A stretch of 64,000 nt of DNA from contig CAJTFH010000006.1 in the NCBI GenBank assembly GCA_910575545.1, forward strand, positions 62,001 through 126,000, in the 5' to 3' direction. How positions within the stretch are numbered: the first letter of the stretch is position 1; each line of letters opens with the position of its first letter. The DNA is from Bacteroidales bacterium (GTDB lineage: Bacteria > Bacteroidota > Bacteroidia > Bacteroidales > Muribaculaceae). Below, one piece after another: positions 16,523 to 24,267 of this stretch. The notes below the pieces were generated by a model that ran no database searches, was not told where the DNA came from, and saw only the letters and a list, made by a program, of their open reading frames with translations. The position numbers and the translations under genes are program-made.

Positions 16523-19500
16523 CTACTGTTTTATGAAATAGCTCAGGTCGTTGAGGTTGATGCCCTTGTCGGCGAGTTTTTTCTGCAGGGCTGCGGTGTC
16601 GCCCCCTTCGGAGGCATAGGTCTGCAGAAGCAGGTAGACATATGTGGGCACATACCGGTCGGCGGCGCTCAGGCCCGAGAAGCCGCTGGCCGGAAGCGTG
16701 CGGCGCAGCTCCATGAAATATGGCAGATAAGCGCCGTAGCGCATCAGTTCGCCGTCAAGAATATTCAGGCCTTTCTCTTTCAGCTTGGCGTCGCCTGTCT
16801 CATGGGCTAGGCGCAGGTAGCAGTCGGCAATCTGGTAGCCTATCTGGATGCTGTAGGGTGAATGTTTCACCGGCAGTTTCTCCTCAATCATATCGAGGAT
16901 ATGGGCAGCTTTGCCATATCTGCCGGCAGCGTATACCATGTCGGCTTCGGGGGTTATGCCTGTGATTGAGTCGGTCATCGGATGTGCGGCATTATACCCT
17001 TCGACAAACAGGGCATAGGCAAGGTCGGCCATAGCGCTGCGGTGGGTGGTGACCATGCGGCGCACAGTCTCGTCGAGATAGATTTTGCCATTGTCGCCGA
17101 GCTGGTCGAGGCCACCCCATCGGAATTTCTCGGTCACGTTGCGATACATTTTGTCAGTGGCGGTCCAGGTGGCGTTTTCCCCGTCGGGGTTGTAGAGCGG
17201 TGTCACCTGGTAGGCCAGGCCGGTGTTGCGCATATATGGCGACAGCGACAGGTAGTATTCGTCAGGCACGGTCATTGCGAAGTATGCCGGGCGGTTCCAG
17301 CCGTTTTTGGCGCTTGTTGAAATCATGTCGAGCGACAGTGCCTGGCTCAGGGTGGCCCCGCTTGAAGGATTCTTCGGGTCTTTGTAGAGGTTAACCTCAA
17401 TCCCTTCTTCGGCTGCCGGTGCCTCATCGGCTGAGATTACCCCTGCGGCCACGGCTCCGTCGATGTTCGACGGTATATACATCGACGGGTAGCGCCATAC
17501 TCTCGAATTGTTCCACCGGGCATCGGGGTTATGGTAGAGGTCTTCGAGGGCTGTCTGTGCGTTGACCCTCTCGGTCTTCATGTTTTCAGGGTCGAAGTAG
17601 TTGAACTGCATCCTGTCGAACACATAGTCGGCGGGTTGCGCCGAGAAGTCGATGGCGGCGCCACCGTCGGTGGCCACCTTCATCTGGTTGGCATACCAGT
17701 CGGTGGTCAGATATGAGAGGTTGACCACACGCACGTCGGTGCGGTAGCCCTCCACCTCCTGGGCATACCACAAGGGGAAGGTGTCGTTGTCGCCGTTGGT
17801 GAAGATTATAGCGTTGTCATCGACGCTCGAAAGGTAGTTCATGCCGAAATCGCGGGTGGTGTAGCGGCCGGAGCGGTCGTGGTCGTCCCATGTCTGGCTG
17901 ACAACCTGCAGAGGCACAATAACTCCCACAGCCACAGCTGCATAAGCCACCATTTGGGATTTCCTTGGCGCTTTCTCCCCTTGGGGATTATTAATAAGCC
18001 AGTTTATGAGTGCCCACAATCCGGCCACCCCCATGCCTACCCATATGGCATAGGCGTAGAACGACCCGGCAAATGCGTAGTCGCGTTCACGCGGCTGCAA
18101 CGGAGGCTGGTTGAGGTAGAGCACAATGGCGATGCCGGTCATGAAGAAGAAGAAAAATATCACCCAGAACTGCTCTATGCCCCGTTTCGAGTGGAATGCC
18201 TGCCATGTCAGTCCGATAATGCCCATCAGCAGCGGGAGCATGAAAAACACGTTGTGCCCCTTGTTGTTTTTGCCTATGTCGTCGGGTAGCAGGCTTTGGT
18301 CGCCAAGGCGCGGGTTGTCAATCAGGGGTATACCTGAAATCCAGTTGCCACGGTTGGCTTCGCCGTTGCCCGCCAGGTCGTTCTGACGTCCGGCGAAGTT
18401 CCACAGGAAGTAGCGCCAATACATGTAGTTGAGCTGGTAGTTGAAGAAATACCTCATGTTCTGCGCAAACGACGGCTGTTGGAGCTGGCCGCTCTGGATT
18501 GTGTTGCCATCCTCATCGACAAGCACCGGCGCCTCTACCGTCGGGATTTCGGCCTCGGTCATGTTGGTCCACTCCATGTAGCCTGTGGGATGGTTGCCCG
18601 CAGCGCTGTGCATACGCGGGAACAGCATGTTGGGGGTCATCTCATAGCGGTTGTCGCTGATGTGGCTGTCGTAACGGTCGGGAGCGTCGGCCGATGTCTT
18701 CACGGTTTTCTCATAGACGGTTTTGGCCGGTTTCTTCTTGAATCCGTAGTTGCCGTTGTTGTCGACTTTGTAGAGAACGGTCGATTTGAACGTGGGGCCG
18801 TAGAACAGCGGTGTCTCGCCGTATTGCTCGCGGTTGAGATATGAGCTGAGGGCAAACACGTTGTCGGGCGCGTTCTGGTTCATCGGGGGGTTGGCGTGTG
18901 AGCGTATCAGCAGCAGCGCATAGCTCGAATAGCCTACAAAAATCACCAGCACGCTCAGCGCGGCCAGGGTCAGAATCCTCACTGGCAGTTTCTTTGTCAT
19001 GAAAAGCCAGCAGGCCAGTGCGCCGGTGAGAACCACAGGCACCCATGTGGAGCTTCCGATAAACGGAATCCCCGACAGCACTATCGACGCCAGGAAGAGC
19101 AGTTTGATTGCCAATGCATTTTTCTGCTTATAAAGTGCGCTTATGCACCATATGATTACTCCGACGAACAGAACGGCATAGATGAGTACCCCCATGTTGT
19201 AGGACAGACCGCAGGTGTTGACAAAGAACAGCTCGAAATATTGGGCTATCTCGATGAATCCCGGCACCAGCCCATAAAGAATCAGCGCCACAATCACTGC
19301 TGAAATCGCCAAGGCGATGAGCGAGCCTGTGGCCGTGGTGTTTTTAAACTTACGGTAGTAGAACACAAGCACGATTGCAGGGATGCACAGAAGGTTGAGC
19401 AGGTGCACCGCGATGGAAACGCCTATGATATAGGCAATCAGCACCAGATAGCGGTCGGCATGTGGCTGGTCGGCACGGTTTTCCCATTTCAGGATGAGCC

Positions 19501-19984
19501 AGAACACCAGTGCCGTGCAGAACGATGAGAACGCATAGACCTCACCCTCAACGGCAGAGAACCAGAATGTGTCGCTCCAGGCATACATAAGCGCCCCGCA
19601 CAGGCCCGATCCGAAAATCACCAGCATTTGCGTCAGGCTCACCTCCTCGGCGTCATCTTTAACAATCAGCCGCTTGACCAGGTGGGTAATAGTCCAGAAC
19701 AGCAGCAGGATAGTCCCGGCCGACAGCAGTGCCGACATCGAGTTGACCATCAGAGCCGCTTTCGACATGTCGCCCCCGGCGAAATTAACGAAGAAACGGG
19801 CCGCCAGCATGAAAATAGGGTTACCCGGCGGGTGGCCGACTTCGAGTTTTGTGCCTTGTGCGATGAATTCCGGGCAGTCCCAGAAACTTGCCGTCGGTTC
19901 AACGGTCAGAAGATATGTCACGGCGGCAATCAGAAAACACGCCCATCCGAGCACATCGTTAATCAGCCTGTACTTTTTCATCAA
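16523..19984 (-). CDS. DUF2723 membrane protein, probable protein O-glycosyltransferase-like
   Basis: A very large (1153-residue) membrane protein. The N-terminus carries the DUF2723 signature TVEPTASFWDCPEFI and KLEVGHPPGNPIFML (about 28-60), followed by roughly a dozen membrane segments to about residue 660, then a soluble extracytoplasmic C-terminal half with a FTNGDNDTFPLWYAQEVEGYR motif. The fold is related to GT-C glycosyltransferases such as eukaryotic TMEM260. A role in O-mannosylation or glycosylation of exported Bacteroidetes proteins is plausible by family, not proven here. First gene of the operon with the deacetylase and queG; a well-spaced promoter lies upstream at 20100-20069. 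Confidence 0.9.
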   Translation of the reverse strand: MMKKYRLINDVLGWACFLIAAVTYLLTVEPTASFWDCPEFIAQGTKLEVGHPPGNPIFMLAARFFVNFAGGDMSKAALMVNSMSALLSAGTILLLFWTITHLVKRLIVKDDAEEVSLTQMLVIFGSGLCGALMYAWSDTFWFSAVEGEVYAFSSFCTALVFWLILKWENRADQPHADRYLVLIAYIIGVSIAVHLLNLLCIPAIVLVFYYRKFKNTTATGSLIALAISAVIVALILYGLVPGFIEIAQYFELFFVNTCGLSYNMGVLIYAVLFVGVIIWCISALYKQKNALAIKLLFLASIVLSGIPFIGSSTWVPVVLTGALACWLFMTKKLPVRILTLAALSVLVIFVGYSSYALLLIRSHANPPMNQNAPDNVFALSSYLNREQYGETPLFYGPTFKSTVLYKVDNNGNYGFKKKPAKTVYEKTVKTSADAPDRYDSHISDNRYEMTPNMLFPRMHSAAGNHPTGYMEWTNMTEAEIPTVEAPVLVDEDGNTIQSGQLQQPSFAQNMRYFFNYQLNYMYWRYFLWNFAGRQNDLAGNGEANRGNWISGIPLIDNPRLGDQSLLPDDIGKNNKGHNVFFMLPLLMGIIGLTWQAFHSKRGIEQFWVIFFFFFMTGIAIVLYLNQPPLQPRERDYAFAGSFYAYAIWVGMGVAGLWALINWLINNPQGEKAPRKSQMVAYAAVAVGVIVPLQVVSQTWDDHDRSGRYTTRDFGMNYLSSVDDNAIIFTNGDNDTFPLWYAQEVEGYRTDVRVVNLSYLTTDWYANQMKVATDGGAAIDFSAQPADYVFDRMQFNYFDPENMKTERVNAQTALEDLYHNPDARWNNSRVWRYPSMYIPSNIDGAVAAGVISADEAPAAEEGIEVNLYKDPKNPSSGATLSQALSLDMISTSAKNGWNRPAYFAMTVPDEYYLSLSPYMRNTGLAYQVTPLYNPDGENATWTATDKMYRNVTEKFRWGGLDQLGDNGKIYLDETVRRMVTTHRSAMADLAYALFVEGYNAAHPMTDSITGITPEADMVYAAGRYGKAAHILDMIEEKLPVKHSPYSIQIGYQIADCYLRLAHETGDAKLKEKGLNILDGELMRYGAYLPYFMELRRTLPASGFSGLSAADRYVPTYVYLLLQTYASEGGDTAALQKKLADKGINLNDLSYFIKQ

Positions 19985-20068
19985 AAAACGTTGCTATATT
20001 TCGGTTTCCCCATTCTCCGGTGCGTAAGATTTTAACGCACATCTTCCTTCAAATCACCATCCAACCCA

Positions 20069-20100
20069 CAAAATTACTCCATCCCGCATTCCCTGCCAAA
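20069..20100 (-). promoter_or_regulatory. Promoter of the DUF2723-deacetylase-queG operon
   Basis: Minus strand: TTTG (20100-20097), 20-base spacer, TAATTTTG (20076-20069). This is a near-ideal Bacteroidetes sigma-ABfr promoter, about 85 bases before the DUF2723 ATG. Confidence 0.65.
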
Positions 20101-20126
20101 TTTTTATGAATTTTTATATGCAGGCA

Positions 20127-20254
20127 TATCCACTGTAGCTATTCAGCCATTAAAAGGGTTGCTTAAAAGCGAAGCAGGTACGCGCGAACTGTGCGCCCCT
20201 ACGTTGATTGTCAATGTTTTACTGCATCCTTTTTGCTGAATAGTTACTATCCAC
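20127..20254. mobile_element. Putative MITE with terminal inverted repeats and 7-bp target duplication
   Basis: GTAGCTATTCAGC (20135-20147) and GCTGAATAGTTAC (20235-20247) are inverted repeats matching at 12 of 13 positions; similarity continues inward (AAAAGGGTTGC against AAAAGGATGC). The direct repeat TATCCAC flanks both ends (20127-20133 and 20248-20254), one base off on the left and directly abutting on the right. The interior (about 88 bases) has no open frame and carries a GC-rich phrase (GCGCGAACTGTGCGCCCC). Size, ends and duplication fit a small non-autonomous transposon. No transposase with these ends is in the window. Confidence 0.6.
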
Positions 20255-20344
20255 GCATGTTCATACGGATATTATGCTGATGTTTTAATCTAAATTTGTG
20301 GGTGTTGTGTTTGCCGGGTTACAAGTAATGTGGTTTTGTATTGA

Positions 20345-22735
20345 TTATTTCGTTATGGTTATGCTCAAGGGGGAGGCGGCGCGCCAGGAGGCCGAGATGG
20401 TTAGTGTGCGGGTGGCGCTGGTGTATGATGATGTGATTTTGGCCGAGGTTGAAGAGACAACGGTGTCGGGTGCGGCAACGTTGGCAATCTCGAAGGTCAC
20501 GGTGCGGAGGGCGGGCATGCCCGGGTAGCTGCCTGCCACGGTGGCTTCGAGGGTGATGCTGTCGGCGCTGTTGTCGGCAGTGAGCGTCAGAAGGGCGTAT
20601 TCGTCGGCTTCGATTGAACCGGGTGAGCGTCGGTCGTCTTCGAAGAGTGTGAAAGATGTCCTGCCGCATCCGGGTGTGGGGAAATATTCGACTGTGTAGT
20701 TGTCGGGCCGGAAGCCGCCGGTGTTTTCCATCTGATATTTCGCTTTTGGAATCAGCGCACCGCCTCTGACAAACAGCGGTAGCCTGTCGAGGGGGGCTTC
20801 AACATCAAATGTGTTTTCACCGCTGTAGACGGTGGCCGGGTGGTTGTAGTCGACCCAAGTGCCTGAGGGGAAACGCACCTGGCGCGAGGTGGCGCCCTGC
20901 TTCATCACCGGAGCCACCATCACGTCGCGCCCCCAGAGATACTGGTCTTCTACATCGGAGTAATTATCGGGGTTGTTGTCGTGCATCCCTATGGGGCGCA
21001 CCAGAGGCAGTCCCTGCGAGGCGTTTTCCCATGCGAGGGTGTAGTTGTAGGGCAGCCATTCATAGCGCTTTTTGACCAGGGGGAGCAATATGTCCTGAAG
21101 GTTTTCATAGACATACGGCTCGGCTGCCACTGTTGAATGTGTGCGGAAAACGGGTGAGAACAGTCCCAATTGCAACCAGCGCACATATAGCTCCGGGTCT
21201 ACGGGATACTCTTTGTCAACGGCGAAGCCGCCGACGTCGTGGCTCATGTAGCCTAAGCCGCTAAGGCCGGCGTTGAGCATTATTTTCACCTGTGGCTGGA
21301 GTCCGCCCCATGAGCGGCTCACGTCGGTCGACCATGGGAACACCGAGTAGCGTTGCAGCCCTGTTGTGCCTCCGCGCATGAGGGTCATCAACCGCCGGCC
21401 GGGATATTCCTCGCGGAAAAGGTTGTGGATGATGCTGCTCCAGTCATTGCCGTAGAGGTTGTGGTATTGTCGGGTTGTGAGGCCGTTGGCATGATGCATC
21501 CCGTCGGGATGCACTTCCGGTTCGCCCAAGTCGCCCCACCAGCCGGTTATACCTTCGTCTGTGAGGGTGCGGTAACGGTTACGTAGCCATGCGCGGGTGT
21601 CTGGGTTCGACACATCAAGCATTCCGCCTTCTCCGACCCAGATTTTCACGTTTTTCACACCGCCAACAGAATCTTTGCCGAGCATCCCTTTAGGGGCGAG
21701 TTCGTTGTAGTTGTTGATTCCGTGGCCGCCGCGCAGAACATATGGTTGGGAAATGGCCACAAGATTAACCCCTTTCTCTTTCAGGCCTGCAAGCATCTGG
21801 CGGTGGTCGGGCCATTGCGCCGGATTCCAGTCAAGGCGCCCCATATCCTCTTCTTTGCCATACCAGTAGAGGTCGAGCACTATGCCGTCGAGCGGATAGC
21901 CTTTCGATTTGAGCATATTCACGACAGAATCGGTCTCGGCCTGTGTCTTGTAGCCGTATTTCGATGTTATATAGCCGAGGCTCCACATCGGAGGGAGCGG
22001 CTGGCGTCCTGTCAGGGCTGTAAGTTCGCGTGGCAACCCGGTGAATCCCTGCTGAGAGCTGACAAAGTAGTAGCTGACGGGTGAGGGGCTGATTGTGGAA
22101 TATGTCAGAGTGTCGGAGGCCACCAGTTCCCCTTCGGCATAGTCGTCGAACACAATGGCGTATCCGTCGGGCGACACCAGCAATGGCATCGATATGTTCA
22201 TCTGGCTGATACGCGGGTCTCCGTCGGTGTAGCCATAGTTCTGGCGGTTATACATCGTCAGGGTGTCGCCGTGGAGGTTGAAGCTGTGGCCGCGTTCACC
22301 GGCTCCATGAAATGACTTGCCCGATGCTTTCAGCCGCATGGTTCGCCGGCCTTGAGTGTCGGTGGGGCGTAGCGAATTGTCTTCTACTGCGTTGTGGCTT
22401 CCTGCGGTCATCTTCAGTTCGCCGGATATCTTGTCGAGCGTGGCTACAACTCCGGTGGGTGTTGCCAGTGTGCGGTAGCGGCTGTTTTCGGTTGTCGTGC
22501 CGGTGAATCCGCCTGGCTGCATCACTGTGACTTTAGAGGCCTCAACGGTTTCGGTGGGGGCGGTGTTGGTCACTTTCAACACATTGTTGCTTAGCGCCTG
22601 CACCTTGACGATGCGCCCCTGTGGCGTGGTCACACTTATTGCATCTGGCGCTACATCTGCGCTCACACCGATAGAGGCCGCCATTGTGGTGGCTATTGCT
22701 AAAATCATTCTCATGGCATATCTCTTTGAAATCAC
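20345..22735 (-). CDS. Glycoside hydrolase family 31 (alpha-glucosidase/alpha-xylosidase-like)
   Basis: A 796-residue exported GH31 enzyme. An alternative start at 22714 (MRMILAIATTMAASIGVSA) gives a clean signal peptide. Visible blocks: N-terminal galactose-mutarotase-like domain, LDLYWYGKEEDMGRLDW (about 270-290), the nucleophile region WWGDLGEPEVHPDGMHH (about 403-420), the acid/base region FPWSTDVSRSWGGLQ, HDVGGFAV, and a C-terminal DUF5110-like beta-domain. The family hydrolyses alpha-glucosides or related alpha-glycosides; specificity cannot be read. No SusC/SusD pair adjoins, so it is not in a typical polysaccharide utilisation locus. Confidence 0.92.
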   Translation of the reverse strand: MISKRYAMRMILAIATTMAASIGVSADVAPDAISVTTPQGRIVKVQALSNNVLKVTNTAPTETVEASKVTVMQPGGFTGTTTENSRYRTLATPTGVVATLDKISGELKMTAGSHNAVEDNSLRPTDTQGRRTMRLKASGKSFHGAGERGHSFNLHGDTLTMYNRQNYGYTDGDPRISQMNISMPLLVSPDGYAIVFDDYAEGELVASDTLTYSTISPSPVSYYFVSSQQGFTGLPRELTALTGRQPLPPMWSLGYITSKYGYKTQAETDSVVNMLKSKGYPLDGIVLDLYWYGKEEDMGRLDWNPAQWPDHRQMLAGLKEKGVNLVAISQPYVLRGGHGINNYNELAPKGMLGKDSVGGVKNVKIWVGEGGMLDVSNPDTRAWLRNRYRTLTDEGITGWWGDLGEPEVHPDGMHHANGLTTRQYHNLYGNDWSSIIHNLFREEYPGRRLMTLMRGGTTGLQRYSVFPWSTDVSRSWGGLQPQVKIMLNAGLSGLGYMSHDVGGFAVDKEYPVDPELYVRWLQLGLFSPVFRTHSTVAAEPYVYENLQDILLPLVKKRYEWLPYNYTLAWENASQGLPLVRPIGMHDNNPDNYSDVEDQYLWGRDVMVAPVMKQGATSRQVRFPSGTWVDYNHPATVYSGENTFDVEAPLDRLPLFVRGGALIPKAKYQMENTGGFRPDNYTVEYFPTPGCGRTSFTLFEDDRRSPGSIEADEYALLTLTADNSADSITLEATVAGSYPGMPALRTVTFEIANVAAPDTVVSSTSAKITSSYTSATRTLTISASWRAASPLSITITK

Positions 22736-22785
22736 AAATCCTTATCGTTTCCCCTCTCATTGCCCCTGTTGCACGGGGATGGTAT

Positions 22786-23388
22786 TCATTCACCCATCAT
22801 GCGGGAGATGTATTTGCCGATTATGTCGAATTCGATGTTGACGATGGTGCCGACTTTTATGTCGCCGAAATTGGTGTGGTCGAATGTATAGGGTATGATG
22901 GCGACGCGGAATGTGTCGGCCTCGGAGTCGCAGACCGTAAGGCTGACGCCATTTACGCAGACAGACCCTTTTTCAACTGTCACATAACCTTTGCGGATCA
23001 TCTCTTTGGCCACATCGTAGCGGAATTTGAAATAGCGGCTTCCTTCAACCTCTTCGATTCCGACGCATTCGGCGGTGCAGTCAACATGGCCTTGCACGAT
23101 ATGTCCGTCAAGGCGCCCGTTCATCACCATGCAGCGCTCAAGGTTGACGCGGCTTCCTTCGTGGAGTAGCCCGAGGTTGCTCCGCTTCAGTGTCTCGTCG
23201 ATGGCTGTGACGGTGTATGTGCCGTCGCCTGGTAGTGCCACAACCGTAAGGCAAACCCCGTTGTGAGCCACAGACTGGTCGATGCGCAGCTCGTCAACGA
23301 AACCTGACCTGACGGTCAGATGCACATTTCCACCTTCTTTTACCACTTTTACCACTTTCGCGGCTTCTTCAACAATTCCTGAAAACAT
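22786..23388 (-). CDS. ribE: Riboflavin synthase alpha subunit
   Basis: A 200-residue enzyme made of two lumazine-binding repeats: MFSGIVEEAAKVVKV...VAHNGVCLTVV (about 1-90) and GHIVQGHVDCTAECVG...VCVNGVSLTVCD (about 95-190). It dismutates two 6,7-dimethyl-8-ribityllumazine to riboflavin. Length is normal. It lies about 100 bases after yebC, with a hairpin between them, and 50 bases before the GH31 gene on the same strand. Confidence 0.96.
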   Translation of the reverse strand: MFSGIVEEAAKVVKVVKEGGNVHLTVRSGFVDELRIDQSVAHNGVCLTVVALPGDGTYTVTAIDETLKRSNLGLLHEGSRVNLERCMVMNGRLDGHIVQGHVDCTAECVGIEEVEGSRYFKFRYDVAKEMIRKGYVTVEKGSVCVNGVSLTVCDSEADTFRVAIIPYTFDHTNFGDIKVGTIVNIEFDIIGKYISRMMGE

Positions 23389-23432
23389 GTCTGAAAATTC
23401 AAAATGCTGTTAGACAATCTCTTTATAGTCAA

Positions 23433-23465
23433 ACTCCCCGCCCCGGAATGCCCGAAGCGGGGAGT
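23433..23465 (-). terminator. Hairpin between yebC and ribE
   Basis: ACTCCCCGC (23433-23441) pairs with GCGGGGAGT (23457-23465), a 9-bp GC-rich stem, followed on the minus strand by TTTGACT. The T tract is weak, so it may be a partial terminator or a processing site. Confidence 0.5.
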
Positions 23466-23488
23466 GGTATGTGGTTGGTTTCAATGGC

Positions 23489-24202
23489 TTATTCGGCCAT
23501 GTTGTGGAAAACGTTCTGCACGTCTTCGTCTTCTTCGAGTTTTTCGAGAAGTTTGTCGAGGGTCTCGCGCTGTTCGTCGGTGACCTCTTTCACGTCGTTT
23601 GGAATACGCACGAATTCAGTCGACAGGATTTCGAAGCCGTTCCCTTCGAGATACTGCTGGATGTTGGCATATTCCTCAAACGGGCCGTAAAGCACGATTG
23701 CATCCTCATCGGCCTCCAGTTCGTCAACACCGTAGTCGATTAGTTCCAGCTCGAGGTCTTCGAGCGACAGGTCGGCTTTGGGGGCGATTTTCAGCATCAC
23801 CTTGTGGTCGAAAAGGAATGTGAGCGATCCCTGGGTGCCCAGCGATCCTCCGTGCTTGGTGAAGTAGGAGCGCACATTGGCCACGGTGCGTGTATTGTTG
23901 TCGGTGGCGGCTTCAACGAAGATGGCGATGCCGAAAGGCCCGTATCCTTCGTAGGTGATTTCCTTGTAGTCTTTTGCGTCTTTGTCGGTGGCTTTTTTGA
24001 TGGCGCGCTCAACAGTGTCTTTAGGCATGTTCTCAGCCTTGGCGTTCTGCATCAGGGCGCGTAGGCGCGGGTTGGTTGTGGGGTCGGGGCCGCCCGCTTT
24101 CACGGCAATGGTGATTTCTTTACCGATGCGGGTGAATGTCCTCGACATGTTTCCCCAGCGTTTCAATTTTCTGGCTTTGCGATATTCAAATGCGCGTCCC
24201 AT
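23489..24202 (-). CDS. yebC: YebC/PmpR-family transcription or translation regulator
   Basis: A 237-residue YebC protein: MGRAFEYRKARKLKRWGNMSRTFTRIGKEI at the N-terminus (described; hallmark is RKARKLKRW and TRIGKEI), NMPKDTVERAIKKA (about 58-71), EGYGPFGIAIFVEAATDN (about 83-100). The family has been described as DNA-binding regulators and, recently, as factors that help ribosomes over proline stretches. It has an extended acidic C-terminus (LEKLEEDEDVQNVF). It lies 65 bases downstream of pheT. Confidence 0.95.
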   Translation of the reverse strand: MGRAFEYRKARKLKRWGNMSRTFTRIGKEITIAVKAGGPDPTTNPRLRALMQNAKAENMPKDTVERAIKKATDKDAKDYKEITYEGYGPFGIAIFVEAATDNNTRTVANVRSYFTKHGGSLGTQGSLTFLFDHKVMLKIAPKADLSLEDLELELIDYGVDELEADEDAIVLYGPFEEYANIQQYLEGNGFEILSTEFVRIPNDVKEVTDEQRETLDKLLEKLEEDEDVQNVFHNMAE

Positions 24203-24267
24203 TTCAGTTTCTTTATTTTGTTTTTGTTCGTTTTAAACGGTCTGTTAATCCTGTTTCTTTCAGGATA

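Noticed and set aside
20161-20210. GC-rich phrase inside the MITE as an independent GTAGGGGCGC-type repeat
   Set aside because: Only one imperfect unit is present; it is better treated as the interior of the element bounded at 20134-20247.
20345-20670. Short frames on both strands at the GH31 3' end
   Set aside because: They overlap the GH31 C-terminal domain, which continues to its own stop.
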